Part shown: in pieces, positions 1-9,870 of the stretch
Position numbering within the stretch: the stretch's first letter is position 1
How the letters are laid out: every line of letters begins with the position of its first letter
From: a virus
Strand: one strand, 5' to 3'
IMG/VR virus record: IMGVR_UViG_3300020420_000012
Span: 17,636 to 81,635 of that record
Length of the DNA: 64,000 bases
Position numbers and translations under genes: made by a program
The notes under the pieces: generated by a model
Database searches by the model: none
What the model saw: only the letters and a program-made list of their open reading frames with translations
What the model was told of the DNA's origin: nothing

Positions 1-1373
1 GTGCTCCTAGTAACCGGTGCTCTATTTTCTATGTATAGTAGTTCTCCGGATAATAGTTTTATGTCATCTGCTGAATCACCTTTAGTATTTGCGTCAAGAC
101 CGGCTGCAACTGTAGTTGCACTGTTACCACCACCTTGTATCGTTTCATTTTCTGCAAATGTATGAAATCCTGTTGTTTCTGTCTGATGGAAAAATATTTT
201 ATCACCTACGACTTCATCAACTAAACCTTTTGCTCCAGAAGTTTGTCCTGTTATGGTTGTATCTGCAGTAAAATTTGCTGCATCAACAGCACTTGTAACT
301 AATAAAAATCTTATTGCTCTTCCGGATGCAACGTCTAATGCGGAGTCTGCACCAGCAATTCCTTTAAAAACTCTTGGATTTCTAAACAATCCTACTTGTC
401 TAAAATCGTTTCCTACAATAAAATCATTATTCTCATTTCCACTTGGTTTAGTATTAAACATTAATGATGTTGAAAGTAAATCTGTTCTTGCATCTGCACC
501 GATACCACTATCTGGACCTATGATAACTCTTGCAGTTGCTTGTACTCCACCTGCACTATCAGGAGCTGGTATAAGCACACTTGCAAAGTCAAAACCTCTG
601 CCCATTTGCATGGCACTATCTGCACTTGAATCAAGTTCAATTTTTGTGATAGATCCACCATTTACTGTCGCAGTAATTGCAGGAGTACTATCGCCATCTC
701 CTTGAATGACAACAGCAGGTGGAGAAGCATCGACGTATCCTGAACCGCTGTTTGTCATCACTACACCTAAAATTTGCCCGGGCACTGCCGCGTCTTGAAC
801 GTTTTTTTGTAAAACTTCAAGTGGTTCTAGTGTTCTGTTTAAAGTAGCAGAATCAAGTTGAAGTTGAGTAGGTAAAAAATTTGCAGATAAAAATTTATTT
901 GCATTTGCCGCACCCATTGAATATATGTACTTCCAAACGTAACCATCTGAAAGTTTAAATGCTTTTGTTCCAGTGCCACTTGGTTTTACAGTTGATACTT
1001 GTATTGCACCACTTGCATCTTTTGAAGGTTTAAGACAAACATAAACTTGATTATCTTCAGTTAAAACATAATAGCTATTAGTGGAAGGTTGAGTTGCAAA
1101 AGTATCATCAAATCCTTGGTATTTATTTCCTGACGTCCAATTGTGTCTTGGAATAACGTAGCTGCAAGTCTGTGCTGATTTCATCGACTGAAGAGCTGCT
1201 CTTAAGTTTCTATCTTCTCTTCTACTATCAAGAGGAGTCGTGACATTTTCTGCAGAATCATAAGGCTCTGACTTTCCTATACCAATATAATATCTTGACG
1301 AATCAAGTCTTACTTCATCAAATATCAGTTGAGCAAATTTTCTTTTTAATTTTTTAGTTATTATTGCTGGCAT
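1..1373 (-). CDS. gp8: Baseplate wedge protein gp8 (3' end cut by window edge)
   Basis: Structural protein of the T4-type baseplate wedge. Reading leftwards from the ATG at 1373, the frame stays open to the window edge, giving about 457 codons without a stop, so the C-terminus is missing. Near the edge the protein reads GELLYIENRAPVTRS, which aligns with the T4 gp8 C-terminal segment GEMIYMENRPPI. DGYVWKYIYSM matches the T4 GYVWEYLFEI segment, and the N-terminus has the gp8-like IGIGKSEPYDS. It is longer than T4 gp8 (334 residues). It is the last of a minus-strand baseplate run. Confidence 0.88.
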   Translation of the reverse strand, partial: MPAIITKKLKRKFAQLIFDEVRLDSSRYYIGIGKSEPYDSAENVTTPLDSRREDRNLRAALQSMKSAQTCSYVIPRHNWTSGNKYQGFDDTFATQPSTNSYYVLTEDNQVYVCLKPSKDASGAIQVSTVKPSGTGTKAFKLSDGYVWKYIYSMGAANANKFLSANFLPTQLQLDSATLNRTLEPLEVLQKNVQDAAVPGQILGVVMTNSGSGYVDASPPAVVIQGDGDSTPAITATVNGGSITKIELDSSADSAMQMGRGFDFASVLIPAPDSAGGVQATARVIIGPDSGIGADARTDLLSTSLMFNTKPSGNENNDFIVGNDFRQVGLFRNPRVFKGIAGADSALDVASGRAIRFLLVTSAVDAANFTADTTITGQTSGAKGLVDEVVGDKIFFHQTETTGFHTFAENETIQGGGNSATTVAAGLDANTKGDSADDIKLLSGELLYIENRAPVTRS

Positions 1374-1386
1374 GTTAAATCCTTAT

Positions 1387-2337
1387 CTATGCTACCGTTA
1401 CTTCACCTTGGTTTCCTACCAAAAACCATTTTGCTCCATCCCATACGCAAGTACATCCATCGTTTGCTGCTAGAGTAAATTTACTTCCTTGAGCAAAACT
1501 AACTGGCGTAATCTCCATTGCTTCTGAACCTTTGTTTGTAAAAATTTTATATTCACCAACGGTGGTTCCATTAGCAAGACTAAGAGTTAATGTACCACCA
1601 GAATTTTTATTACCTATGACTAACGTGCCACTTACTATTGAAGTGGCGTTAGTATCGACAGTTACAGAGCTAAAAGCTGCTTTGCTTAAATTGACTGAAC
1701 CTGTACCTTTTGCACTAAGATCTAAATTAGCATCAGTGGCACCACCTGTAGTAGTTATTGAAGGAGCATTTGATCCTGCAGCATTCGCTATAGTAATTTC
1801 ATTCTGTGCACTAGTAGTTGCGGTTAGTTTAATTATTTCTGCACCATTTGCATCATTAATTAAAGTTCCAATTCTTGGTGAATTTATGATAGGTGATGTT
1901 AATGTCTTATTTGTTAATGTATCTGTTGAAGTTCTAGCTACTAAAGTATCAGCGCCAGAAGGTATCGTAACTGTACCACCATTTGTAATAGATGCTATTG
2001 TTGGTGTAGTTAAAGTTTTATTTGTCAGTGTATCTGTTGTTGCCTTACCAACTAGTGTATCTGTTGCATCAGGTAAATTGATTATGTTATCTTGACTAGG
2101 ATCAGTGGCAATTAACTTTGTTTGTGTATCATCACCAGAAGTAGCACCTTGAAACATTACAACTCCAGTGCCACCAGAATCAGTAAGCTTTATCTTTTGG
2201 CTTAAGTTGCTACCGTCTGCACCCAACTGATTATATAATTCAGTAAAGTTTGAATTAATTTTAGTAGCTGCATTACGTAAGGTATCTCCGGTACCGTCGT
2301 TTGCTGATGAGCCTGTACTTATTGTTGCTTTTGCCAT
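1387..2337 (-). CDS. Repeat-containing virion structural protein (tail or fibre associated)
   Basis: 316 residues. The N-terminus has NDGTGDTLRNAATKINSNF, a segment common at the start of fibre-like proteins of T4-like marine phages. Two copies of TDTLTNKTLT lie near residues 102 and 137, followed by a Gly/Thr/Ser-rich low-complexity body that resembles a beta-structured fibre shaft. The C-terminus (CVWDGAKWFLVGN) looks like a small capping domain. It sits between gp8 and the gp7-position gene, with its own late promoter. Its exact place in the virion cannot be told from sequence. Confidence 0.6.
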   Translation of the reverse strand: MAKATISTGSSANDGTGDTLRNAATKINSNFTELYNQLGADGSNLSQKIKLTDSGGTGVVMFQGATSGDDTQTKLIATDPSQDNIINLPDATDTLVGKATTDTLTNKTLTTPTIASITNGGTVTIPSGADTLVARTSTDTLTNKTLTSPIINSPRIGTLINDANGAEIIKLTATTSAQNEITIANAAGSNAPSITTTGGATDANLDLSAKGTGSVNLSKAAFSSVTVDTNATSIVSGTLVIGNKNSGGTLTLSLANGTTVGEYKIFTNKGSEAMEITPVSFAQGSKFTLAANDGCTCVWDGAKWFLVGNQGEVTVA

Positions 2338-2358
2338 TCTAAATCCTTATGATAGTTC

Positions 2359-2366
2359 TATTTATA
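2359..2366 (-). promoter_or_regulatory. T4-type late promoter TATAAATA
   Basis: Exact TATAAATA on the minus strand, about 22 bases before the ATG at 2337. It matches the T4 late promoter used by gp55/gp33 and the sliding clamp. A structural gene follows. Confidence 0.75.
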
Positions 2367-3320
2367 CTAGAAAGATGAATCACTTGTTACCCTTGTGAAA
2401 AATTCGTTATCCATTGTTTCAAAAGTATTTGATATATCAGCTTGCGTTGTGTCATCAAAAGTAAATGAGTTTGGTGTTAAAATTTGTCTTATGCTTCCAT
2501 AGTTATTATCTAAGAAGCTAAGAGAAACATTCTGATAATCAGATACCAGTTTATTTATATCAGATATACGCAACGGACTTGTGCCGCCTGCACCAGCAGA
2601 ATCAAAGAGTGTAGTAAGTTGAGTAAACCCACGAGCCATTCCTAGCTCAGCTTCTGATTGAACTAAAAACGCAACGTTTGAGTCTGTTATCGATTGTATT
2701 TGATTTGGTAAACCAGATGTAACACCTACTGCGCTTACTTCTCCTTCAACATAAAAACCAGCAGGATGTATAAATTTAGTGTATAACTCTTTCCATGTGT
2801 CTATGCTTAAAGATGATTTTACTAGTATAGAAAAAATTTGATATCTTTGATAGTTTTGAATAAATTTTATAGAATCAACACCAATCTTACTTGTTTCTTC
2901 ACCTATTTTAAATATATCTTTTTTAGGATATTCTATCTCTACGTTTTCTTGAAAAAATAATCTAAAAAATTCTTGTGCACTTAACTTACTTCCACTATTT
3001 TTATGTAGCTCGGCAAGTCTTGTAAGTGCATATCTTTTATCAGTAAAATTTTCTCCAGTATTTAAACCACCTGCTAATTCAGAAACTAAATTATTTAGTA
3101 AATCTTCAGGCATTTCATGTATATCTTTTTTAGAAAAAATTTGTTTCATATCATCGCCAAATGCATGAGATCCACCTGATGAATCTAAAAAATCATAATA
3201 TTTTTCTAAGAAAGTTACAAGCTTTGGAAAATCTTGTGTAAAAATTTCAGGTAAAGACTCCCTTACTTTTCTTACTTGAAAGTTTTTTAATCTTCTATTA
3301 CTTTTATAATTTAATCCCAT
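2367..3320 (-). CDS. Baseplate protein at the gp7 position
   Basis: 317 residues starting MGLNYKSNRRLKNFQVRKVR. It has a helical N-terminal segment (LPEIFTQDFPKLVTFLEKYY) that I associate with baseplate or structural proteins of T4-like cyanophages lying between gp6 and gp8. It starts exactly where gp6 ends (shared base 3320), so translation is coupled. It is far shorter than T4 gp7 (about 1,030 residues). It may be a reduced functional counterpart or a distinct wedge protein; homology to gp7 is not shown by what I can see. Confidence 0.55.
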   Translation of the reverse strand: MGLNYKSNRRLKNFQVRKVRESLPEIFTQDFPKLVTFLEKYYDFLDSSGGSHAFGDDMKQIFSKKDIHEMPEDLLNNLVSELAGGLNTGENFTDKRYALTRLAELHKNSGSKLSAQEFFRLFFQENVEIEYPKKDIFKIGEETSKIGVDSIKFIQNYQRYQIFSILVKSSLSIDTWKELYTKFIHPAGFYVEGEVSAVGVTSGLPNQIQSITDSNVAFLVQSEAELGMARGFTQLTTLFDSAGAGGTSPLRISDINKLVSDYQNVSLSFLDNNYGSIRQILTPNSFTFDDTTQADISNTFETMDNEFFTRVTSDSSF

Positions 3321-5149
3321 TATAGTGTCGTCTTAGTGTTTTGAAAATCAAGTAATGCCGATGATATTGATGCATCTGTATCAATATCAATAACAAAGTT
3401 TCTTAAAGGTCTTATTGTACTTTGATTTGCTGGAGTAACTGAGACCTTAATTTTATCTCCATCAAAGGCGCTTACCTTAAATCCTCTTAAAGTTACTTTA
3501 CCAGCATTTGTATCATAATCACCAATATTATTTGCAATTACTGCTCCAGTTGTAGATACAACCTGAAGTTGATTTGTTTTTAAAAGGTTTCTAATAAAAC
3601 AAGTTATGCCTTGAAATGTAAATTTACTACTTGTAACAATAAAATTTACATCATCTGGATCTGCAAGTTTTACTGGATAATTTATTATGTATTCAAGACT
3701 TTGATTTAAAGTAGGTAAAAAACTATTTTGTATCTTTACAGACATTTTAGAATTTAAAATTGACGGATCTAATGCATCTATTAAAGTTAAAAGATTAGAT
3801 CTTCTAAATACCTTATTAAATCGTTTCAAATTAGTGTTAAAAAAGTTGTTAATTAAATTTTGTACTCTAACTTGGATTGATTGAGGAGTTGAAGACGTAA
3901 GATCAGGATCTAAGTTAAATGTTGTTAATAATTCTAAGTTAATAGTTTCTGGATCAACAAAAACTGTATCAATTGACATAATTGACAAATTATCTGACAA
4001 TTCTGTTATTATTTGATCTTTTACGCTCTGTTGATTTGTTGTGCTTATGTTGTCTTTAAACTTTAAACCAACAAATACTTTTCCATACTGTCTAGGTTCA
4101 TTATCTTCACCACCAAATGAAGTAACATCATCTAAAAAATTATTAAAATTTGTAAGTATTTGAGCTTTATAATCTTCTGCAGTCACAAGTCTTCTTTGTG
4201 AAGTAAAAGCAATAGGCGCATTATTTCTTATTGATTCAATACTTTCTTTGTAAGCTCCACCAGCTGAAGCAGATTCTGTTACAGTAGTAAGATTATACTC
4301 AACACCTGCAACTCTAACTGTACTTACTGAACTAAAGCTTGATCCGCCGTTTGCAATAGTACCTTGAGTTGACAAGTAATCTACTACTACTTTGTTACCT
4401 GCGACAGGAGCCTTACCTGTCGATATACCGTCACCAAATATTATTTCATAAAATCCGTTAGGTACTTCTTTTATTTGAAAATAAGTTGAAGTATTTTCAA
4501 CACGAACAGCTTTTAATATGTTTGTATATGTATCAAACGTTGAACTGTTGGCAGTGTCAAAAACTCTTACTCTTATTGTTGACGTATCCATAGTTACATC
4601 AGGTATAACATAAACTTGATTATCTGAAGTTTCTCCTACAAAAAATGTTTTAGTTTTTTCAGTTCCTTCGAAGACAGGTATACCAGTTGAGTTATCACTT
4701 GTTACAAATTGATAGTTACCTACTCCATCGTCAGTTGCTGTAAAAACTTCTCTTGTTTGAAAAGTAAAAGCAGTACCGTCAACGCTTGTTGTAAATTCAG
4801 TATTTCTAGGCAATGTTATTGTTGCTGGTCTGTTTGTTGCAGTAACTAATAAACTTAAATTTAAAGTTGCCTGTGAAGCTGAATAAGATCTTGGCACATA
4901 ACCTAAACCTTCAGCTAAAGAAACCACTGAGCTTCTAAGTTGTGCGCTGTTTATAAACGATTCATTTAATCCAAAGTTCGCATTTAATCCGCTAAAATGA
5001 GTGTTGTAAGCTAACACATCAAGTATATTGCTTAATCCAGATGCTTCAAAATCATAATCAGCAAATTCTGTTTGTCTTTTAAGAAAATCTTTTAATTGAG
5101 ATTTTATAGTATCAAAATCTAATTCTGTACTTTTTATTGTTGTAGCCAT
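3320..5149 (-). CDS. gp6: Baseplate wedge protein gp6 (Baseplate_J family)
   Basis: 609 residues, close to T4 gp6 (660). gp6 forms the inner ring that joins the baseplate wedges. The N-terminal helical part (LDFDTIKSQLKDFLKRQ, then LDVLAYNTHFSGLNANFGLN) and the central RRLVTAEDYKAQILTNF segment are typical of the gp6/Baseplate_J family. It overlaps gp25 upstream and the gp7-position gene downstream by one base each, forming a tight wedge operon. Confidence 0.9.
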   Translation of the reverse strand: MATTIKSTELDFDTIKSQLKDFLKRQTEFADYDFEASGLSNILDVLAYNTHFSGLNANFGLNESFINSAQLRSSVVSLAEGLGYVPRSYSASQATLNLSLLVTATNRPATITLPRNTEFTTSVDGTAFTFQTREVFTATDDGVGNYQFVTSDNSTGIPVFEGTEKTKTFFVGETSDNQVYVIPDVTMDTSTIRVRVFDTANSSTFDTYTNILKAVRVENTSTYFQIKEVPNGFYEIIFGDGISTGKAPVAGNKVVVDYLSTQGTIANGGSSFSSVSTVRVAGVEYNLTTVTESASAGGAYKESIESIRNNAPIAFTSQRRLVTAEDYKAQILTNFNNFLDDVTSFGGEDNEPRQYGKVFVGLKFKDNISTTNQQSVKDQIITELSDNLSIMSIDTVFVDPETINLELLTTFNLDPDLTSSTPQSIQVRVQNLINNFFNTNLKRFNKVFRRSNLLTLIDALDPSILNSKMSVKIQNSFLPTLNQSLEYIINYPVKLADPDDVNFIVTSSKFTFQGITCFIRNLLKTNQLQVVSTTGAVIANNIGDYDTNAGKVTLRGFKVSAFDGDKIKVSVTPANQSTIRPLRNFVIDIDTDASISSALLDFQNTKTTL

Positions 5150-5592
5150 TACCTTAACCTTGTTAATGATATTTGAGTATTTAGTGTTTCATTTGTACTT
5201 ATTATCTTAAATTTAACTGTTACATCTATTTCATTTCTATCATCATTTCTTAATATTTTTATGTTTAGAACTTTTGCTCTTGGTTCAAATATTTCAATAC
5301 TTTCTAATATTCTTTCTTCAAGTCCTATTTCGTCAATGGTAGTATTTAATGAGAATAGTAATGAATTTAAATCACCTCCATAGCGAGGTAAAAATGGTTT
5401 TTCACTAAAGTTTGTTAATAATAAATTTCTAACAGCTTGTGCTACAGCACCAGCATCTGTTTTTTTAAAAATATCACCAGATGCTCTTTTTGAAAAAGTT
5501 AAGTCAATATCAGAGTAACTTTTTTTACGAGCAGTTACTATAGTTGTCGAATTAATATTTCCGTCTTCAACTGAAAAAACTTTTTGTGGCAT
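5149..5592 (-). CDS. gp25: Baseplate wedge protein gp25 (gpW/gp25 lysozyme-like fold)
   Basis: 147 residues (T4 gp25 is 132). Members of this family sit in the wedge core and contact the sheath; despite the lysozyme-like annotation of the fold they act structurally. The diagnostic stretch is AVRNLLLTNFSEKPFLPRYG followed by IGLEERILESIEIFEPRAKV. First gene of the gp25-gp6-gp7 block, with a late promoter just upstream at 5611. Confidence 0.92.
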   Translation of the reverse strand: MPQKVFSVEDGNINSTTIVTARKKSYSDIDLTFSKRASGDIFKKTDAGAVAQAVRNLLLTNFSEKPFLPRYGGDLNSLLFSLNTTIDEIGLEERILESIEIFEPRAKVLNIKILRNDDRNEIDVTVKFKIISTNETLNTQISLTRLR

Positions 5593-5610
5593 TTAAAATT
5601 CCTTTTACCC

Positions 5611-5618
5611 TATTTATA
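5611..5618 (-). promoter_or_regulatory. T4-type late promoter TATAAATA
   Basis: Exact TATAAATA on the minus strand, 19 bases before the gp25 start codon. It would drive the gp25-gp6 wedge genes late in infection. Confidence 0.78.
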
Positions 5619-5622
5619 AGGT

Positions 5623-7623
5623 TTATGCTAAGACTTCTATTAATTCGTTTGTTGTTTGTACGTTATTATTATATCTTGTCTCAACATCATTTTTATACTT
5701 AACCGACCATGGCGGTAATATTTCCGGCATAATTAAAATTATCTGTGCATTTATAGAATTATCAGGATTATATGTATCATAATCCAATATTAATTTATCA
5801 AACTGTAAGTTATTTTTCCAATACGTTGCAAGTTCATATGTTTTTTCAACGTCTATTTCTCCGTCTTCACCTATTAGTTCATAAACAACTGCTAAACCTC
5901 TTGACATTAAATAGTTTACACCATCACTTACATCTAAGTTTTCACCTGCTTCTGCTCTATATAATCCTTCTACAACTTGTAATCTAAATTCATTAAATCT
6001 TTTTGCTCCTGTACTTGAGTTAATAAGTTTCATTGCATGAGCATGTAACACATATTGTTTTGCCAATCTTAATTTTTCGCCATCTTCAAGTATATGTGTT
6101 AAAGTAACAGGATCACCTACACCACCTAAAAATTTTGCCATTGGTATTCCAGGTGCTAGTTTAGTTCTACTGGTTATAATATCTTGAAACACAGGATTAT
6201 ATTTAGGGTCGACAAAAAAATCTGTCGTTAGACTTGATGTTTGTTTTGTAGTAAATCTTTTTGCGGTGTTTCTTGATTTACCTATTATTCTTGATCCTAA
6301 AGATGATATTTTTTCATTGCTCGAAGTCCTATTTGTTAATTTTGGTACCATAGAAGCAAAATCTGCAGAAATTATTCCGTCTGTTATGCAAGCACCAACA
6401 AACGTTTCGTTGTTGATATTATTTGGATCTCTTAATTTAGAACGCGCTTGTCTTGTATTTAAATCACTGTTTGACACACCTCCAAATTTTGTAGTTTTAT
6501 CAACAGAATTTTTCATTAAATCACCTTCATCAATATCAACTCTTTGTATCGATAAAGGTGAATTTTCTAATAAATCATTTAATATACTAGTAGTAGGATT
6601 TACGGTGTTTTTATCTGATGCTGTTTCAATTGTTTGAGTGCCACCACCAGAACCAGGTCCTGATGGTGCAGAACCGGCTTCATCTGCTTTTGCTGCGAAA
6701 GATGCTTTACCATTTAATGTACCATGAAACGTTGTAGCATGCATTGATGTAGAATTAACTCGTGGTATATGAGCAGACTTAGCATACATTACAATCTCAT
6801 CACCACCAATGGTACCACTATCACCAAACACCGAAAGAGATGAAGCTGCAATGTTTGCACTTTTTGTTGATAAACTAACTTCATTTTCTGCAGTCATAAA
6901 TAATGTTCCACCTACATTAAAATTTTGATCTTGACCAACAAATAAACTATTACTTGATTTAATGATGTTAGTGTTGTCACCAAAAATAAGATTATTATTT
7001 GCACCTATTACTGTAGTAGAATTGTTTCCAGTTATTTCAGTTTCTACACTACCTGAAACTTGTGTATTGATTCCTCTTTTAACCTTTTGCTCAATGTCAC
7101 CATCAACAGTGACATTATAATCACCACCGACTTCAAGATCAAAATCACCAGCAACTTTTAATTTTAAATTACCGTTATACTGTATCTCACCATCGCCATC
7201 AACAATTACTTTTTCATCATGAGCTGTTATTTTTATACTGTTGTTAGTAGAACTATAAATCATAGTTCCATCTGCTCTCATTTCAATACCACTGCCTGAC
7301 CTATGTCTTAACATTATTTTTTCAACACCTGGTGTATCATCATATTCTATGATATGTCCGGATGGAGTTTCTTTTACCTGACTATTAGTATATGTTGCAA
7401 CCGGTTCATCATCTAAATCTAAATCGATGTCAGGAACACTTCCTCCTGTATAAACATTTTTTCTATCGGTTCCTCTTGCGTATTTACCAACACCAGAAGT
7501 AAAAAAATAATCAGTCTTAGGATGTTGACCTGTAGGATCGCTTCTTGCGTCTTTAGGATCTTGATTAGATTTAAGTTCTTCATCACTTAATACTTGATCT
7601 ATATTTTCATAAATTGTGCTCAT
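5623..7623 (-). CDS. Baseplate central spike: gp5 C-terminal-like needle protein
   Basis: 666 residues. Residues of about 90-280 form short beta repeats such as GSGIEMRADGTMIYSS and LKVAGDFDLEVGGDYNVTVD, the pattern of the gp5 C-terminal / VgrG beta-helical needle that pierces the outer membrane. A Gly/Ser/Pro-rich linker follows (around PSGPGSGGG), then a C-terminal domain of about 300 residues I do not recognise. It has no lysozyme or OB-fold part; these lie in the gene at 9870-10736. The gp5 functions are therefore divided among several genes. Confidence 0.75.
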   Translation of the reverse strand: MSTIYENIDQVLSDEELKSNQDPKDARSDPTGQHPKTDYFFTSGVGKYARGTDRKNVYTGGSVPDIDLDLDDEPVATYTNSQVKETPSGHIIEYDDTPGVEKIMLRHRSGSGIEMRADGTMIYSSTNNSIKITAHDEKVIVDGDGEIQYNGNLKLKVAGDFDLEVGGDYNVTVDGDIEQKVKRGINTQVSGSVETEITGNNSTTVIGANNNLIFGDNTNIIKSSNSLFVGQDQNFNVGGTLFMTAENEVSLSTKSANIAASSLSVFGDSGTIGGDEIVMYAKSAHIPRVNSTSMHATTFHGTLNGKASFAAKADEAGSAPSGPGSGGGTQTIETASDKNTVNPTTSILNDLLENSPLSIQRVDIDEGDLMKNSVDKTTKFGGVSNSDLNTRQARSKLRDPNNINNETFVGACITDGIISADFASMVPKLTNRTSSNEKISSLGSRIIGKSRNTAKRFTTKQTSSLTTDFFVDPKYNPVFQDIITSRTKLAPGIPMAKFLGGVGDPVTLTHILEDGEKLRLAKQYVLHAHAMKLINSSTGAKRFNEFRLQVVEGLYRAEAGENLDVSDGVNYLMSRGLAVVYELIGEDGEIDVEKTYELATYWKNNLQFDKLILDYDTYNPDNSINAQIILIMPEILPPWSVKYKNDVETRYNNNVQTTNELIEVLA

Positions 7624-7632
7624 ATGTACCTA

Positions 7633-9870
7633 CTAAAATAATTTTTTGAATGCGTTTATGCCATCAGTTAGTTTTTGTGCAGCGGTGCTTGTTGATGGTG
7701 CTGCTTGTTTAATTGTGTCATCTATTTTAGCACCAAGTGCATCTTTATCAACTGTTAAATTTTTTATTTTTAAATCGTTACTAAGTTTTGAAAAAGAACC
7801 TGCTGCTTCATTCTTTGCCGCATTGAATCCATTTTGTATTCCATTTTCAATGCTTTTGCTATCAGACAATGCAGTATTTATTTCAGAAGTTGCAGTATCG
7901 ATATCTTTAGTTATTTGCTCTCCGTCTAATTCATTTATTCTTTCAAAATCTTTTAACACTGCATCAAAACTAAATTTTCTCTTAGAATTAAAAGCACTAG
8001 TTGATGATTTTGCTAATTTTTTTGGTCTTATAAAGGCAGAAGTTTTTTTACTTGGACTTTCTTCAACTGCAGTTGGATCATCTATATTTGTTGTTTTTTC
8101 AAATTTTTTACGATAAATGTCAATGTCAAATCCTGGTCCTTCGTATCTTCTATTTATTTCATAGTCTCCATAAACATTTCCGCCAGGGAATACTTCATAA
8201 AAAACTTTCATAAACTCTTCTAAAGAATTTATTTGAAATTGAGTGGCTGGTTTTTCTTTTGTAGCAACTAAAGTTAATTGTATACCACTTTTTGTAAACG
8301 TAGCATATTTCTTATTTCTAATTTCATCAATAGGTCTGCCTCTTTGTATTGTGCCATCAGTTCTTATAATATAATGACTTTGTATACCAAACAACTTTGC
8401 ATCTTTTAAAATTGTTGCATTTACTTCTTTAGCTACATCGCTTGGATCAGAAGCAGCTGAGGACTTTTCTTCAATAAGAAAAGCTTGATCAGCCTTTTTA
8501 CTTTTTTCGTGTATAAATGCTGCATCAAAATTACCTGTAGGAGGAGGAGGGCCTGCATATTTTGCGGTCCAACCAACAACTAGTGTTGTTATTGCATTTT
8601 CATTGTCATCTTTTCTTCTTTCACAATTTTCCAATTCTTGTTGTAATTCTTCCATGCTATCAACAATTTCAAACTTATAATCCTTTGATGTTGAAAAACC
8701 ATTAAATCCTGATTGTGTAGTAGGTATGTCACTTATTTGTATTGGAACAATATCTTTTTTAATAAGATCACCTTTGTCAACAAGCTTAGCAAAATTAGAG
8801 TTTAAAGATAATTCGCCAGTTTTGGCATCTACACCTTCTATTAAATTAGGAATTTCTAATCCGTCAGGTATTTTTAAATCAGGAGATATACCAGCAACTT
8901 GTTTTTTTATGTCACCAAGTAAATTACTTAAACCACCTCTTGATTTATTTAACAAGTTAGGTAGAACATTCATACCACTTCTTCCACCAGCTGGCATTAC
9001 TTTCTGTAATAATCCACCTAAGCTTAAACCAGCATTTCCAATCTTTGGTAATTTATTTTTTACTTCAGTTATTACAGACTTTACTGCATTATTTGAAGGA
9101 CTAATACCTGTGTCTTCATTATCAACTGCTTTTTGTAATCTTGATACAACCTTTGTTGATAAAGTACTTGATCTTGTATTTGATGCAAATTCTCTTATTT
9201 TACTTTTATTTGCTGTTAAATGTTTTTTAAATATTTTTAGTGTTCCGGCAGGTGTACCTTGCGAGACAACAATTTTGTTTAAATTCTTCGTTGACATACC
9301 TAGTTTGCCAGTTAATGTTTGTATGTTAGATAATTGACTTGAAGTTTTATCTGCTGATCCATCGCCTGCACCTAACTGCATAATTGCAGGTCTTAGTTTT
9401 TTTATTCCGTCTTTTATTGGTTTCGATCCTCCAAATAAACCCTTTAATCCATTTTTTATTTCACCTGGATTATTAAAAGGAGAACCATTGAGAGCAAAAT
9501 CTTCAGCTTTAAAATTTGCAGCAGATGCTTTCATATCTTTTCCAATTGTGCCTGCTAGTTGTTGTTGAAGATCTACGAAAGCTTTCGGTGCTGTAGCTTC
9601 AAATTCAGCTTGGCTAATTTCTAAGTCAAAATCAACAAATATTCTAAAAACAAATGGGCCCTGTATTTCAATTTTCTTTCCTACAAATACGTAATCAACA
9701 CCGTTTAATAATGTTGTTTTACTTAATTCATCTTCATTATATTTTACTTGTACACGGTTCAAACCTTTTACAATATCACCATCACCAAAAGTAAAAATTC
9801 TTCCATTAAATTTTCTACCATTTGCGTCCGGCGTATTTTTAGGATCTGCGTCTGAAATCACTTCTGGCAT
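7633..9870 (-). CDS. Baseplate hub protein with degenerate amidase/PGRP-like domain
   Basis: 745 residues between the gp5 OB-lysozyme gene and the needle gene. The N-terminal 110 residues look like a small beta domain, the middle is helical and low-complexity, and roughly residues 420-610 resemble an Amidase_2/PGRP fold: LVVGWTAKY, SHYIIRTDGTIQRGRP, SGIQLTLVA and GPGFDIDIYRKKF. The first zinc histidine expected in (I/V)xH(H/W)T is glycine here, so hydrolase activity is doubtful; peptidoglycan binding is an alternative. The C-terminus is coiled-coil-like. Start ATG 9870 shares one base with the upstream stop. Confidence 0.6.
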   Translation of the reverse strand: MPEVISDADPKNTPDANGRKFNGRIFTFGDGDIVKGLNRVQVKYNEDELSKTTLLNGVDYVFVGKKIEIQGPFVFRIFVDFDLEISQAEFEATAPKAFVDLQQQLAGTIGKDMKASAANFKAEDFALNGSPFNNPGEIKNGLKGLFGGSKPIKDGIKKLRPAIMQLGAGDGSADKTSSQLSNIQTLTGKLGMSTKNLNKIVVSQGTPAGTLKIFKKHLTANKSKIREFASNTRSSTLSTKVVSRLQKAVDNEDTGISPSNNAVKSVITEVKNKLPKIGNAGLSLGGLLQKVMPAGGRSGMNVLPNLLNKSRGGLSNLLGDIKKQVAGISPDLKIPDGLEIPNLIEGVDAKTGELSLNSNFAKLVDKGDLIKKDIVPIQISDIPTTQSGFNGFSTSKDYKFEIVDSMEELQQELENCERRKDDNENAITTLVVGWTAKYAGPPPPTGNFDAAFIHEKSKKADQAFLIEEKSSAASDPSDVAKEVNATILKDAKLFGIQSHYIIRTDGTIQRGRPIDEIRNKKYATFTKSGIQLTLVATKEKPATQFQINSLEEFMKVFYEVFPGGNVYGDYEINRRYEGPGFDIDIYRKKFEKTTNIDDPTAVEESPSKKTSAFIRPKKLAKSSTSAFNSKRKFSFDAVLKDFERINELDGEQITKDIDTATSEINTALSDSKSIENGIQNGFNAAKNEAAGSFSKLSNDLKIKNLTVDKDALGAKIDDTIKQAAPSTSTAAQKLTDGINAFKKLF

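Noticed and set aside
253-705. Plus-strand open frame opposite gp8, and similar long frames opposite structural genes
   Set aside because: They mirror the coding strand of gp8 and other proteins; codon pattern and family matches are on the minus strand.
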